A stretch of DNA of 64,000 nt. Origin: an uncultured Verrucomicrobiota bacterium. GTDB lineage: Bacteria; Verrucomicrobiota; Verrucomicrobiia; Verrucomicrobiales; Verrucomicrobiaceae. Of this stretch, positions 8,676-19,025 are shown piece after piece (the stretch's first letter is position 1; every line of letters begins with the position of its first letter). The stretch lies in NCBI GenBank assembly GCA_903838675.1, contig CAILZI010000102.1, positions 57,000-120,999 on the forward strand. The letters are read 5' to 3'. The notes under the pieces are model-generated. The model was not told the origin of the DNA. It did not search any database and saw only the letters and a list, made by a program, of their open reading frames with translations. The translations under genes and the position numbers were made by a program.

Positions 8676-9682
8676 TGTGCGGAGGGGATAGGTGGGAGCG
8701 GGGCATTGGAGGGCTGGTAACGTTTGATGACATGCTTCTTGCGCACGGATTCCATCCACTTGTCTATGTTGCTCTTGGATTTTTCCTGGTTGATCATTTT
8801 TTCGATTTCCGGGCGCAGCTTTTCAATATCCGGGGCGATGCCGAGTTTCTTCGCATCGCAGGAGACAATGATGAAGTTGGACTCAAGGTCGAGAACCGGG
8901 CTGACGCCGCCGGTTTTAAGCTCCATCGCTGCATTGGCGATGGCGGGCATCAGGTCGGTCTTGGACATCCAGTCCCAGGAGCCGCCATTTTCCGCATGGC
9001 TGTCTTGTGAATTTGCTTTCGCCACTTTGGCAAAATCGGTGCCTTGAAGGATTTTAGTGCGCAGCTCCTGGGTGAATTTTTGCTGCTTTTCAGCAGTGGA
9101 ACCGGGTTCACCGGTGAACTTTGGGATGGTGATGGTGGAGATTTTGATCTGATCTCCCTCACGCCACTTGTCCACGTTCTTGTCGTAGTATTCCTGCACT
9201 TCCCGAGGGGTGGGGGGCGGATGGTCGCCGGAATTGCGGGCGCGCATGACATTCATGATGACCATTTTCTCGCGCAGCTCGCGAAATTTTTTCACGGTCA
9301 TGCCGGTTTTGGTCAGCTCATCCACGAAGGCGTCGCGGTTGCCTTTGAAGCTCTCGCGAATGATGCCGTTGATGTCGTCATCGACGTACTGCGCCTTGAT
9401 GACGCCGCCAATTTTGCGGAACTCGGCCAGCAGGATCTCGCGGTCGATCAACGTTTCGATGGCCCCCTGACGCAGGAGGGCCACTTCCTTGGTGATGCGT
9501 TCCGGGTCATTGCGATACGTGAACTGAATCACCTGCTCCTGAGCCTTGATGGTGTCTTCCACTTCGGAGGAGGCGATCGGGATGCCATCGACGACGGCCG
9601 CAATGCTGTTGTTATACTGCTGGGCGAGAACGCTGGAGCAGGCAGAGACTAGGGCAAACAGGCTGATGCGCAGGGAAATCAT
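8672..9682 (-). CDS. PpiC/SurA-type periplasmic peptidyl-prolyl isomerase
   Basis: 336 residues. The signal sequence is hydrophobic and contains VSAC, which could be a lipobox; otherwise cleavage after VLA-Q is plausible. Residues ~25-170 form the SurA-N-like chaperone helices (VVDGIPIASSEVEDTI; LIDREILLAEF). Residues ~175-300 form a parvulin domain (KISTITIP; FAKVAKANSQDSHAENGGSWDW; AAMELKTGGVSPVLDLESNFIIV). It is probably an outer-membrane-protein chaperone. It is the first gene of the operon that continues with the RelE-like and aminotransferase genes. Confidence 0.87.
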   Translation of the reverse strand: MISLRISLFALVSACSSVLAQQYNNSIAAVVDGIPIASSEVEDTIKAQEQVIQFTYRNDPERITKEVALLRQGAIETLIDREILLAEFRKIGGVIKAQYVDDDINGIIRESFKGNRDAFVDELTKTGMTVKKFRELREKMVIMNVMRARNSGDHPPPTPREVQEYYDKNVDKWREGDQIKISTITIPKFTGEPGSTAEKQQKFTQELRTKILQGTDFAKVAKANSQDSHAENGGSWDWMSKTDLMPAIANAAMELKTGGVSPVLDLESNFIIVSCDAKKLGIAPDIEKLRPEIEKMINQEKSKSNIDKWMESVRKKHVIKRYQPSNAPLPPIPSAQ

Positions 9683-9828
9683 GACAAATGAGGATGTTAC
9701 CGTAGGGCGTGGGGCCGCTGTGGCAAGGTGAAGTTCGTCTGTCAGGAGCGTGTAGATGCAGCTTCACCTTGCACGCGGGCGGCTCCGGTTTCTACTCTAC
9801 GCCTCCCAATCGCCGACCACAACCCGCT

Positions 9829-11841
9829 ATGAGCAAGAAAGCAGCCGCCAAATCCGCCCCGAAGAAAGCCGCCAAAACCGCCGTCAAGGCCGGCAGCAAT
9901 TCCAAATCCCTGATGACTGAAAGCCGGGTCTTCAAACCGAGTGCCGAGTTTTCCAAGAAAGCCCGCATCAGTTCGATGGCGCAGTATAAGAAAATGCATG
10001 AGGAGTCGATCAAGCATCCTGACAAGTTCTTTGGCCGTGAAGCCAAGGAACTGCACTGGACGAAGCCCTTCACCAAGGTGCTTGACTGGAAATGCCCGAA
10101 CGCGAAGTGGTTCATCGGCGGCAAGCTCAACGTCAGCGAGAACTGCCTCGACCGTCATCTCGACGGCCCGCGCAAGACGAAGGCCGCACTGATCTGGGAA
10201 GGCGAGCCCGGAGAGAAGCGTGTGCTCACCTACCAGCAGCTCCACCGTGAGGTCTGCCGCTTTGCCAACGTGCTGAAGCGCCACAAGGTCAAGAAGGGCG
10301 ACCGCGTCATCATTTACATGCCGATGATCCCCGAGGCCGCCATCGCCATGCTGGCCTGCACGCGCATCGGCGCGATGCACAGCGTGATCTTCGGCGGTTT
10401 CAGTGCCGAGTCGATCAAGGATCGTGTGCTGGACTGCGGTGCGAAGATTGTGATCACTGCTGATGGCGGCTACCGCCGTGGCGCCGTGGTGCCGCTGAAG
10501 AAGAACGTGGATGACGCGCTCAAGGGCAAGGACACGCCCGTTGAGACGGTGATCGTTTACAAGCGCACCGGCCAGGATGTGCACATTGAGGAAGGCCGTG
10601 ACGTCTGGTGGCACCGTGAGCTCGAATATGTGGACGCTCGCTGCGCTCCGGTGGCGATGGATGCCGAGTCGCCCTTGTTCATTCTTTACACCAGCGGCAG
10701 CACGGGCAAGCCGAAGGGCATCCTGCACAGCACTGGCGGCTATTTGCTGCACGCGCAGATGACCTGCAAATACGTCTTCGATCTGCGTGACGACGACGTG
10801 TACTGGTGCACCGCCGACATTGGCTGGGTCACCGGCCACACCTACATGGTGTATGGCCCGCTCGCTCTGGGGGCCACCTCGCTGATGTTTGAAGGCGCGC
10901 CGAACTGGCCTGAGAACGACCGCTTCTGGAAGATCATCGAAGAGTACGCCGTCACTGTTTTCTACACCGCTCCGACGGCCATCCGTGCCTTCATGAAGTG
11001 GGGAGACGAGTGGCTGAAGAAGCATGATCTCAGCAGCCTGCGGCTGCTGGGCACGGTGGGTGAGCCGATCAATCCTGAGGCCTGGATGTGGTATCACAAC
11101 AAGGTCGGCGGCGGCAAATGCCCCATCGTTGACACCTGGTGGCAGACCGAAACCGGCGGCCACATGATCACGCCGCTGCCCGGTGCCACACCGACCACGC
11201 CCGGCACTGCCACGCTGCCATTCTTCGGGGTTGATGCTGCCATCGTTGATGACCTCGGCAAGGAAGTCGGCGTGAATGAGCAGGGCAAGCTGGTCATCCG
11301 CAAGCCATGGCCTTCCATGCTGCGCGGCATCTGGGGCGACAAAGCGCGCTATCAAGAAGCCTACTGGAGCGAGTTTAAAGGCTGGTACTTTGCTGGCGAC
11401 GGAGCCCGCCGAGACAAGCAGGGCAACTTCTGGATCATCGGCCGCATCGACGACGTGCTCAACGTCGCCGGTCACCGCCTCGGCACCGCTGAGGTGGAAA
11501 GCGCCCTCGTTTCCCATCCGTCTGTTGCGGAAGCCGCTGTGGTGGGCCGCCCTGATGAGATGAAGGGTCAGGGCGTCGTGTGCTTTGTGACCGTGAAGGA
11601 AGGCATCAAGTCCAGCCGTGAACTTGGCGAAGAGCTGAAGAAGCACGTCCGCAAGGTCATCGGCCCTGTGGCGACACCGGATGAGGTTCGCTTTGCAGCG
11701 GCACTGCCGAAGACACGCTCCGGCAAAATCATGCGCCGCCTCCTGAAGCAGATCGCCGCCGGCGAACTGATCAAGGGCGACACGACGACGCTCGAAGACA
11801 TCAACGTCATCGCGCAGCTTGCTGCGGGTGGGGAAGACTGA
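9829..11841 (+). CDS. acs: Acetyl-CoA synthetase (AMP-forming)
   Basis: 670 residues. It converts acetate, ATP and CoA to acetyl-CoA. Visible motifs: the AMP-binding loop [25 protein letters not shown], the hinge [36 protein letters not shown], and the C-terminal acetylation-site motif [11 protein letters not shown]. The first ~30 residues are a Lys/Ala-rich extension unusual for Acs. ATG 9829 begins just after the divergent region; a longer frame upstream is out of step with the family. It is followed by a strong terminator. Confidence 0.96.
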   Translation: MSKKAAAKSAPKKAAKTAVKAGSNSKSLMTESRVFKPSAEFSKKARISSMAQYKKMHEESIKHPDKFFGREAKELHWTKPFTKVLDWKCPNAKWFIGGKLNVSENCLDRHLDGPRKTKAALIWEGEPGEKRVLTYQQLHREVCRFANVLKRHKVKKGDRVIIYMPMIPEAAIAMLACTRIGAMHSVIFGGFSAESIKDRVLDCGAKIVITADGGYRRGAVVPLKKNVDDALKGKDTPVETVIVYKRTGQDVHIEEGRDVWWHRELEYVDARCAPVAMDAESPLFILYTSGSTGKPKGILHSTGGYLLHAQMTCKYVFDLRDDDVYWCTADIGWVTGHTYMVYGPLALGATSLMFEGAPNWPENDRFWKIIEEYAVTVFYTAPTAIRAFMKWGDEWLKKHDLSSLRLLGTVGEPINPEAWMWYHNKVGGGKCPIVDTWWQTETGGHMITPLPGATPTTPGTATLPFFGVDAAIVDDLGKEVGVNEQGKLVIRKPWPSMLRGIWGDKARYQEAYWSEFKGWYFAGDGARRDKQGNFWIIGRIDDVLNVAGHRLGTAEVESALVSHPSVAEAAVVGRPDEMKGQGVVCFVTVKEGIKSSRELGEELKKHVRKVIGPVATPDEVRFAAALPKTRSGKIMRRLLKQIAAGELIKGDTTTLEDINVIAQLAAGGED

Positions 11842-11870
11842 TCCAAGAGACAGGGCGATTCGATCATGGG

Positions 11871-11903
11871 AAAGCACCACCAGCAGGTGGTGCTTTCTTT
11901 TTT
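11871..11903 (+). terminator. Intrinsic terminator after acs
   Basis: Perfect 11-bp stem (11871-11881 with 11886-11896), 4-nt loop, then a T-rich tract. Confidence 0.9.
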
Positions 11904-11996
11904 ATGCCATGGGGGTCATGCTTTTGATCATGCGCCCAGAATGACGTGAATCCTGCTTGATCGACGTTTTCATGCCTGCCAACCTTCCTAACCACC

Positions 11997-13238
11997 ATGA
12001 AACGCACACTCCCGCTGGTCTTTGCCCTTGGCTCGCTCATCTCCTTGCATGCTGAGAACTGGCCGATGTGGCGCGGGGTGAACGGGGACGGCACCTGTGC
12101 GGAGTCGAAGCTGCCGGAAAAGTGGAATCAGACAGAGAATGTGGTGTGGAAGGTGGAACTGCCGGACCGGGGGAATTCGACGCCGGTGGTGTGGGGTGAG
12201 AAGGTGCTGGTGACGCAGGCCATTGAGAAGGAAGGGAAGCGGCTGCTGCTGTGCTTTGATAAAAAGACGGGCAAAAAACTGTGGGAAGCAGGCACGACGT
12301 ACCGGGAGCCGGAACTGACGCATGCCACGAATCCATACTGCGCGGCCTCACCGGCGACGGATGGTGAGCGCGTGATCGTGTTCTTTGCTTCGGCGGGCGT
12401 GTTTTGCTATGACATGAACGGGAAGGAAGTGTGGAAGCGCACGGACCTGGGCAAGCAGCACCACATCTGGGGCAATGGAACTTCGCCGGTGCTCGCGGGG
12501 GATCGCGTGTTTCTGAACTTCGGGCCTGGAGAGAATACAGTGCTGTACTGCTTTGACAAAAAGACCGGCAAAACGATCTGGGAGCACAAGGAGCCGGGTG
12601 GTGCTTCCGGCGAAGGTGCGGACAAGAAGTGGCTGGGATCGTGGTGTGATCCGCTGCTGCGCAAAACTGGGGCACGCAATGAACTGCTGATGTGCTACCC
12701 ACGGCGTGCCTGTGCGTTTGATCCGCAGACGGGCAAAGAGCTGTGGACCTCGGGCGGACTCACTGACCTCGTCTATAATTCACCGTTGTTTGCCGATGGG
12801 GTGATGATTGCGATGAGTGGCTACTATGGGGCTGCGCTGGCGGTGAAGACCGGTGGCGATGGGGATGTGACGGAGAAAAATCGTGTCTGGCAGCTGCCGA
12901 AGGTCAGCCAGCGTATTGGCAGCGGGGTGGTGCATGACGGCTACCACTACATCCTGACTGATGGCGGGATCGCCGAATGCCGGGACCTCAAGACGGGGGC
13001 GATGGTGTTTCAGGAGCGTCTCAAGGGGAACAACTGGTCTTCGCTGGTGCTGAGCGCGGATGGGAAATGCTACGCGGCGAATCAAATCGGCGATTGTTTC
13101 GTCTTCAAGGCCAGCCCGAAATTTGAGCTGCTCGCGACGAATTCCCTCGGTGAGAAATTTATCGGTTCCATCGCCGTGAGCGACGGTCAGCTTTTCATCC
13201 GGGGCTACAAGCACCTGTGGTGCATTGGACGGAAGTAG
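11997..13238 (+). CDS. Secreted PQQ-type beta-propeller protein
   Basis: 413 residues with a signal peptide (MKRTLPLVFALGSLISLHA). Repeated blade motifs of the PQQ/BamB type are visible: CFDKKTGKKLWEAG, CFDKKTGKTIWEHKEP, AFDPQTGKELWTSGG, ECRDLKTGAMVF. The N-terminus NWPMWRGVNGDGTC is the lineage's usual opening for these exported propellers. The C-terminus ends HLWCIGRK; a near-copy of this tail survives at 17527-17589. Ligand unknown; it probably acts in the periplasm or on the surface. Confidence 0.85.
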   Translation: MKRTLPLVFALGSLISLHAENWPMWRGVNGDGTCAESKLPEKWNQTENVVWKVELPDRGNSTPVVWGEKVLVTQAIEKEGKRLLLCFDKKTGKKLWEAGTTYREPELTHATNPYCAASPATDGERVIVFFASAGVFCYDMNGKEVWKRTDLGKQHHIWGNGTSPVLAGDRVFLNFGPGENTVLYCFDKKTGKTIWEHKEPGGASGEGADKKWLGSWCDPLLRKTGARNELLMCYPRRACAFDPQTGKELWTSGGLTDLVYNSPLFADGVMIAMSGYYGAALAVKTGGDGDVTEKNRVWQLPKVSQRIGSGVVHDGYHYILTDGGIAECRDLKTGAMVFQERLKGNNWSSLVLSADGKCYAANQIGDCFVFKASPKFELLATNSLGEKFIGSIAVSDGQLFIRGYKHLWCIGRK

Positions 13239-13269
13239 AGGCGTGCGGTGGTGATCGTGAGGCTTATGA

Positions 13270-13299
13270 TTGACATGGGCTAGGAGGCGTTTCTATGAT
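13270..13299 (+). promoter_or_regulatory. Sigma70-type promoter for the DUF4139 gene
   Basis: TTGACA at 13270-13275 and TATGAT at 13294-13299 with an 18-bp spacer. Transcription would begin near 13306, only about 5 nt before the ATG at 13311, implying a nearly leaderless message. Confidence 0.6.
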
Positions 13300-13310
13300 C
13301 GCCATCTACC

Positions 13311-14822
13311 ATGAAAAAACACTTGTTGGGTTTCATCCTCGTCACAATGGCTGGCCACGCTGGCGCGGAAACATCGCTGACCATCTACAATCAAAATTTT
13401 GGTGTCGTGCGTGATGTGGTGCCGCTCGATTTGCAGCAGGGGGTTAATCAGGTGCGATTTGCTGACACGACCGCGCACCTGGAACCAGATTCCGTCATCC
13501 TGCGTGATCCGAAGACTGGCGTGAAGCTCAATCTCCTTGAGCAGAACTATCGCGCCGATCCCATCTCCTCTGGTTTGCTCCTCAGTCTCAATGAAGGCAA
13601 AGAGATCGAATTCTTCGTGCGCGAGCCAAACAAACCTGACCGCATTGTGAAGGGAAAGGTCATCCGCAGCGGCTATGTCCCGCATGATCAAAATGCCATG
13701 CGACGCTATGGCAATCAATATTACCAGAGCCAGATGGTCATGGCCCAGGGCACCGCACAGCCCGTCATCGAGGTTGAGGGAAAGCTCCAGTTCTCCCTGC
13801 CTGGCGAGCCACGCTTTCCCACACTCGCAGATGACACCATTCTCAAGCCCACGCTCGACTGGCGTATTCATGCTGATCAAGCCGCCAAACTTGAAGCCGA
13901 ACTCTGTTACCTCACCGGCGGCATGAGCTGGGAGGCGGACTACAATGTCGTCTCTCCAGAGAAGGGAGACCAGGTGGATGTCATTGGATGGGTTACCATC
14001 GACAACCAAAGCGGCAAAACTTTCAAGGATGCCAGGCTTCAACTGATCGCCGGGGATGTGGCGAAGCTGCAGGCGGAGGGAAGCAGGAACTATGGAATGA
14101 ACGACGGGGCTGAGATGGCGGCTTTCGCAAACTCCAGGCCGCAGGTTACGGAGAAAGCCTTCGACGAATTTCATCTCTACTCCCTGCCACTGCCTTCCAC
14201 CCTGCATGACCGGGAGACGAAACAGATCGAGTTCGTGCGCGCCGCCGGCGTGAAATCGCAGCGTCTTTACATCTATGACGGCGTGCAGATGGATCAGAAC
14301 CGTTACCGCGGCTCGCGCATGGAGAACATCCGCAATGACGAAAGCTACGGCACGCAGAGCAATCCTAAGGTGTGGGTCATGCGCGAGATCAAAAATGAAA
14401 ATGCCAACCACCTCGGGCTGCCGTTGCCGAAGGGAAAAGTGCGGTTTTACCGGCAGGACAGCGATGGGAGGCTGCAGTTCGTGGGTGAAGACATGATCGA
14501 CCATACGGCCCGTGATGAGACGCTGCGACTTTACACCGGCAACGCATTTGATCTCGTCGGTGAGCGCAAGCGCACCAACTTCAAAAGCGACAACAACAAT
14601 CACTGGGTCGATGAAACGTTCGAGATCAAAGTCCGCAACCGCAAGCAGGATGAAGCCGTTGAAATTCGCGTGGTCGAACATCTCTACCGCTGGACGAACT
14701 GGGAAATCCGCGACCCCAGCAACACGCATCTCAAAACCGATGCGCAGACGATCGAGTTCCGCATCCCGCTCAAGGTGGGCGAGGAGAAGATCATCACTTA
14801 CACTGTGCATTATTCGTGGTGA
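13311..14822 (+). CDS. Exported DUF4139-family protein
   Basis: 503 residues with a signal peptide (cleavage near AGAE). The opening LTIYNQNFGVVRDVVPLDL and the later LTGGMSWEADYNVV, VIGWVTIDNQSGKTFKDARLQLIAGDV and the C-terminal FEIKVRNRKQDEAVEIRVVEHLYRW fit the DUF4139 architecture: an N-terminal beta-rich domain, a membrane-protein-like beta core, then an immunoglobulin-like end. The function of this family is not established. The next gene starts 4 nt after its stop, so they are cotranscribed. Confidence 0.82.
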   Translation: MKKHLLGFILVTMAGHAGAETSLTIYNQNFGVVRDVVPLDLQQGVNQVRFADTTAHLEPDSVILRDPKTGVKLNLLEQNYRADPISSGLLLSLNEGKEIEFFVREPNKPDRIVKGKVIRSGYVPHDQNAMRRYGNQYYQSQMVMAQGTAQPVIEVEGKLQFSLPGEPRFPTLADDTILKPTLDWRIHADQAAKLEAELCYLTGGMSWEADYNVVSPEKGDQVDVIGWVTIDNQSGKTFKDARLQLIAGDVAKLQAEGSRNYGMNDGAEMAAFANSRPQVTEKAFDEFHLYSLPLPSTLHDRETKQIEFVRAAGVKSQRLYIYDGVQMDQNRYRGSRMENIRNDESYGTQSNPKVWVMREIKNENANHLGLPLPKGKVRFYRQDSDGRLQFVGEDMIDHTARDETLRLYTGNAFDLVGERKRTNFKSDNNNHWVDETFEIKVRNRKQDEAVEIRVVEHLYRWTNWEIRDPSNTHLKTDAQTIEFRIPLKVGEEKIITYTVHYSW

Positions 14823-14826
14823 AGGT

Positions 14827-17502
14827 ATGGGTTGTGTCTTCACTGGCTTGTTATGCTTCTTTCTCCTGCTGAGCGGGCCAGTCTTTGCGCTGGCAGCGCG
14901 TGCCGTTCCCATCGGCGTGGAAGGCGTTTCCACGGGAGGTTTATCGGGGAACAAAGGCCATGAGCCGATCATAGCCATCGCTTCAGACGGGGAGAATCGG
15001 GTCTGGGCCATCTTTCGCGGTCAAGGCACGCGTTTGGGACTGTTTAAAGACGGACATTGGTCGGTGGTCACGCCCAACGGTCTGCCACCCAAGCTGTGTG
15101 CCTCGCAGCTTGTGCGGCTTACTGACGGCAGCATCGCCTGCCTATGGTATGACGGGAGCGACGAGGATGCCCCTCATCATCTGCTCAGCCGCCACACGCC
15201 CGAAGTGGATGAGCTTCTGGCCCGGGTGCCTTCGAAGCTGGCACGGCCTAAGCTGATGGCACTGGCAGATGGGGGCATGATCGTCACTGACGCAGGCCGC
15301 GAGCTGTTCTACATTGCCAGGAAGGGGGCGAAGCCTGAGCACATCACGCTGCCGGAGGCCGCTTTCATCACGCCGCAAAATAATGACGACGGCTCCGTGC
15401 CCACCAGTTTCGTACAGATTTACGCAGCGCAGGATCAGCGCGGGATACTCTGGCTCTGGTGCGCTATGATGGAGCCCATCAAGTACGAATGGCGGCTGCG
15501 GGGATTGTGGAAGCTTAGCGGCCGGAACATCACCTCGCAGAAGATTGCGGACGTCCCGCCGGAACAGCCGATTTCTCTTGTCGCTCCCTGGAAGGACAAC
15601 CAGCTGGTGGTTGCCGTGGCGGGTGTGGGCTGGTTCTGTCTGAATGATCAGAAGCATCCGCTGAGCAGCTTCAAAGAAGCGACCGATGAGACCAAATACA
15701 TCGAGCGCATCTTTGAGTTGGAGGATGAATGGTTCATGATCACCACGCCGCGGCCAACCACGTCTGAGTTGCGGAGGGCGGAGACCTTCGAATCCGCCTT
15801 TTACAACTTCACCGAGAAGTTCTACGACCCCAATCAACGCACCACCGCCCTTTCCCAGGTGAACGGCCTCAAGCTGGAGCCGCTGACGTGGAAGCTGGAG
15901 GCTGAGCCTAGCTTCAGGTGGTTTGACCGGCCGGTGCTGCCTGCCAAGGCGGGCTTCTGGACTTGTGTTGATGAGGGGCTTGCCTTCGTTTCTGCCGGTC
16001 CAAAAAGAACGGTGCGGCACATGGACTGGCGCAACGGTCTTGATCTGCGCGACCCCATGGAACTGGCCCGGCAGGGCGATGACCATTTTGTCGTGCTGGA
16101 CCGCGCCACTGCGCAGACGAGGCTGCTGCCGCTGAACACGCCGCCAACCGAGCCCGAGGCGCTGCGGGCGGAGATACTGGAGACTAAGTCACTGCTGCTG
16201 GAAGATGCAGGCGGACGTGTCTGGGGGCGCATGTCAGACGACACTTTTCAGTGCTGGGACAAGGGGCGCTGGGAGGTGATCAAGGTACCGGAACAACTGG
16301 CTGCCATGCAGTCTTTTGGATTTCTTGCGGATGATCATGATCAGGGCTGGCTCATTTCGATCTATGAAGGGGAAGAAGACGAGGCTGAACCTGCGGCCGC
16401 GGTGTGTGATTTCAAAACGGGGAAATGGTCTGTCTTTGACAGCCTGCGGTCGGCCCTGACTGCGCGGATGCACCCTGGCAGCAAACTGATGTGGCGTGAT
16501 CATCCGAGCGTGGCTCCTGTTTCCTCTGCGGGAACACCCATGCGCATCGGTTTTCTCCGAGACAGCGGAAAGCTGCACTACTTTGACGGGACTCATTGGA
16601 GTGAATGGAAAGTGGCAGACATCGCCGGGTCTGACGCCCGAGTCACGGGCTCGCCGGCTTTTGATGCTCAGCAGCGGCTTACCGTGGGGATTCATGGCTA
16701 TCGATGGAGGCTCTCCCCTGAAGGGAAATGGCAGCGCGATGATGCTGAGGCTCAAGAAGAGGAGGACGCTTTTCGCTTTGCAGACCGCACTCCACCGGCT
16801 GGCTGCCCGGTGACGCAGGTTGTCACTGTGGCCAATGACCGGCATGGTGTCTGCTGGCTCAATGATTCGCAGGGGCGGTTTTGGAAATTCATTCACGGCC
16901 GCACCGCACCTGTTTTTCAGCCGGACGAAGCTTTCCCTCCGCTGGAAAGTGCTCAGCTTTTCGAAGTGCGCACTGACCTGGATGGAAACGCGTTTCTGCG
17001 TATGTCATCCGCTGCGGATGACACCCAATATCTGGCTATTCGCGCCCGTCTGCCGTTGCCACAAACCGTGGCCACTTTGAAGGAAGTGCGCGCCGATGCG
17101 GCACGCCTCGCCTTTGGATCTGCGGCATGGCATGCCTGGCGCATCGACGGTGGGGACTGGGCGCAGGCCACCGATCAAAAAGAGCGAGTTGTCACTGGAC
17201 TGCAGCCAGGCGAGCATGTGCTCGAAGTCATGGCTTACAACGCCGATCTCACTCCGGCCAAAGCCAGCGCAAAACTCAAGATCAGCATTGAAGCCGCGGC
17301 CATCGCCGAACTGAATGCTCTCATTCAAAAACTCGGCGGTGACGATCTGGATGCCACTGAAACTGCCGCGCGCCGTTTGCGCAGCCAGGGCAGGGGCATT
17401 CTCCCCAACCTCAAACAGGCACGCGAAAAAGCCGAAGAACGCACCCGCTGGTGGCTGGACGCGGTGATTCAACAAATCGAAGCCAAGCCCTCGAAGGAGT
17501 GA
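14827..17502 (+). CDS. Large secreted propeller protein, reg_prop/Y_Y_Y-like without kinase
   Basis: About 891 residues starting at ATG 14827, 4 nt after the DUF4139 stop; a signal peptide follows immediately (VFTGLLCFFLLLSGPVFALA). Repeats such as SDGENRVWAIFRGQG, DQRGILWLWCAM, NDRHGVCWLNDSQGRFW and DLDGNAFLRM resemble two-component-regulator propeller blades. Residues ~750-840 (WRIDGGDWAQ...GLQPGEHVLEVMAYN) match the Ig-like Y_Y_Y domain that normally links such propellers to a histidine kinase. Here the chain ends in a charged helical tail (~845-891), so the sensor half stands alone. Function unknown. Confidence 0.72.
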   Translation: MGCVFTGLLCFFLLLSGPVFALAARAVPIGVEGVSTGGLSGNKGHEPIIAIASDGENRVWAIFRGQGTRLGLFKDGHWSVVTPNGLPPKLCASQLVRLTDGSIACLWYDGSDEDAPHHLLSRHTPEVDELLARVPSKLARPKLMALADGGMIVTDAGRELFYIARKGAKPEHITLPEAAFITPQNNDDGSVPTSFVQIYAAQDQRGILWLWCAMMEPIKYEWRLRGLWKLSGRNITSQKIADVPPEQPISLVAPWKDNQLVVAVAGVGWFCLNDQKHPLSSFKEATDETKYIERIFELEDEWFMITTPRPTTSELRRAETFESAFYNFTEKFYDPNQRTTALSQVNGLKLEPLTWKLEAEPSFRWFDRPVLPAKAGFWTCVDEGLAFVSAGPKRTVRHMDWRNGLDLRDPMELARQGDDHFVVLDRATAQTRLLPLNTPPTEPEALRAEILETKSLLLEDAGGRVWGRMSDDTFQCWDKGRWEVIKVPEQLAAMQSFGFLADDHDQGWLISIYEGEEDEAEPAAAVCDFKTGKWSVFDSLRSALTARMHPGSKLMWRDHPSVAPVSSAGTPMRIGFLRDSGKLHYFDGTHWSEWKVADIAGSDARVTGSPAFDAQQRLTVGIHGYRWRLSPEGKWQRDDAEAQEEEDAFRFADRTPPAGCPVTQVVTVANDRHGVCWLNDSQGRFWKFIHGRTAPVFQPDEAFPPLESAQLFEVRTDLDGNAFLRMSSAADDTQYLAIRARLPLPQTVATLKEVRADAARLAFGSAAWHAWRIDGGDWAQATDQKERVVTGLQPGEHVLEVMAYNADLTPAKASAKLKISIEAAAIAELNALIQKLGGDDLDATETAARRLRSQGRGILPNLKQAREKAEERTRWWLDAVIQQIEAKPSKE

Positions 17503-17526
17503 CACGCTGCCGGGGAAGAGCTTTGG

Positions 17527-17589
17527 TCAAGCGACGGCCAGCTTGTCTTCAGAGGCTGCCGGCCCCTGTGGTGCATCGGGAAGAAGTAG
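17527..17589 (+). pseudogene. C-terminal relic of a second PQQ-propeller gene
   Basis: In the plus frame the bases encode SSDGQLVFRGCRPLWCIGKK and a stop. This aligns with the true end of the gene at 11997-13238 (SDGQLFIRGYKHLWCIGRK). The bases around the stop are also similar in both places. No start or upstream blades remain. It is the 3' end of a lost paralogue or a recombination scar. Confidence 0.65.
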
Positions 17590-17687
17590 AGGCGGGTATC
17601 GGGATTAGCCCAGAAAGGGGAGGTGCAAGCTCTGCATTTCCCTTTGACCCCAACCGGGCAAGACGCTAACGAACGCGCTCCCAGCCT

Positions 17688-19007
17688 ATGGCCGCCTCAG
17701 ACCGTCAGCATACACTCGCCAAGTCCGTCTCGATGACGGGCACCTCGCTGCATACCGGCGAACAAGTCACCCTCACCCTGCAGCCTGCGCCGGAGAACTT
17801 TGGTTTCAAATTTCGCCGCATCGATCTGGAGGACAAACCTTTCATTCCGGCGCTGGTCGAGAAAGTCCAGAAGGTGGAGCGTGCCACCACCATCGCCGAA
17901 GGCGGTGTCAATGTTCATACGGTCGAGCACGTGATCTCCGCGCTGGCGGGCATGGGCGTGGACAATGCGATCATCGAGATGGATGCCAACGAGCCGCCCA
18001 TCGCTGATGGCAGCTCGATGCCCTTTGTGGAACTGATCAAGTCCGCCGGACTGCAGGAGCAAAAGGAAGCGCGCAAAGTTTTTGAAGTGCGTGAGCCGAT
18101 CTACCAGGAAACCCGTGATGGCACGATCCTGACCATCGTTCCTGATAAGAAGTTCCGCATTTCCTGCACCAACGTCGGTCCAGGCGGACGCTTCACACAA
18201 TACTTCAGCACCGAGATCAATCCTGAGACCTACGAGAAGGAAATCGCGGCAGCGCGCACCTTTGTGTACTACGAGGACATCGCCCCGCTGATGGAGAAGG
18301 GACTGATCAAAGGCGGCACGCTCGAAGCCGCCGTCGTCATTCGTGGGGACACGCTGCTCTCGAAGCAGCCGCTGCGTTTTGCAGACGAGTTCGTCCGGCA
18401 TAAGATTCTCGACATCGTGGGGGATCTGATGCTCTCCGGCAAACGCATCCAGGGCCACGTTATTGCCGTGCGTCCGGGGCACGGACCGAACACGGAGCTG
18501 GCCCGCGCCATCGTGGCGCAGTACAACCAGATGCGCAGCATGGTGCCGGCGCCGGTGCACATCCCGGGTGGCGAGGCCGTCCTCGACATCAACGAGGTGA
18601 TGAACATCCTGCCGCACCGCTATCCTTTCCTGCTGGTGGACCGCATCATCGGGTTCGAAGGCGAATCGAAGTGCACGGGCATCAAAAATGTCACGATCAA
18701 CGAGCCGTATTTCCAAGGGCACTTCCCCGGCCATCCGATCATGCCCGGAGTGCTGCAGCTCGAAGCGATGGCGCAGGTGGCCAGCATCGTGCTGCTGCGC
18801 ATGCCTGGCAATCAGGGCAAGATCGGCTACTTCATGAGCGCCAATAATGTGAAATGGCGCAGGCCAGTGCTTCCTGGTGACACGCTCGTGATCGAAACAG
18901 AAATCCTCAAGACCAAGCGCAGCATCGCCAGCGGCATTGGCCGTTGCAGCGTCAATGGAGTGGTCGTCTCCGAGGCCGAACTGATGTTTAGTGTGGTGGA
19001 TCGCTAA
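17688..19007 (+). CDS. lpxC-fabZ: Bifunctional UDP-3-O-acyl-GlcNAc deacetylase / 3-hydroxyacyl-ACP dehydratase
   Basis: 439 residues in two domains. Residues 1-~285 are LpxC, the zinc deacetylase committing UDP-acyl-GlcNAc to lipid [11 protein letters not shown] carries a zinc His, and [11 protein letters not shown] carries the second zinc His and Asp. Residues ~295-439 are Fab[25 protein letters not shown] (catalytic His) and QLEAMAQVA (catalytic Glu). Such fusions are known in Bacteroidetes and some PVC bacteria. lpxA follows 18 bp downstream, so the two form a lipid A operon. Confidence 0.95.
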   Translation: MAASDRQHTLAKSVSMTGTSLHTGEQVTLTLQPAPENFGFKFRRIDLEDKPFIPALVEKVQKVERATTIAEGGVNVHTVEHVISALAGMGVDNAIIEMDANEPPIADGSSMPFVELIKSAGLQEQKEARKVFEVREPIYQETRDGTILTIVPDKKFRISCTNVGPGGRFTQYFSTEINPETYEKEIAAARTFVYYEDIAPLMEKGLIKGGTLEAAVVIRGDTLLSKQPLRFADEFVRHKILDIVGDLMLSGKRIQGHVIAVRPGHGPNTELARAIVAQYNQMRSMVPAPVHIPGGEAVLDINEVMNILPHRYPFLLVDRIIGFEGESKCTGIKNVTINEPYFQGHFPGHPIMPGVLQLEAMAQVASIVLLRMPGNQGKIGYFMSANNVKWRRPVLPGDTLVIETEILKTKRSIASGIGRCSVNGVVVSEAELMFSVVDR

Positions 19008-19025
19008 AAGTTAGATTGTTTTCGC

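Noticed and set aside
9742..11880. 712-codon minus-strand frame opposite acs
   Set aside because: Shadow of acs caused by GC-rich codon bias.
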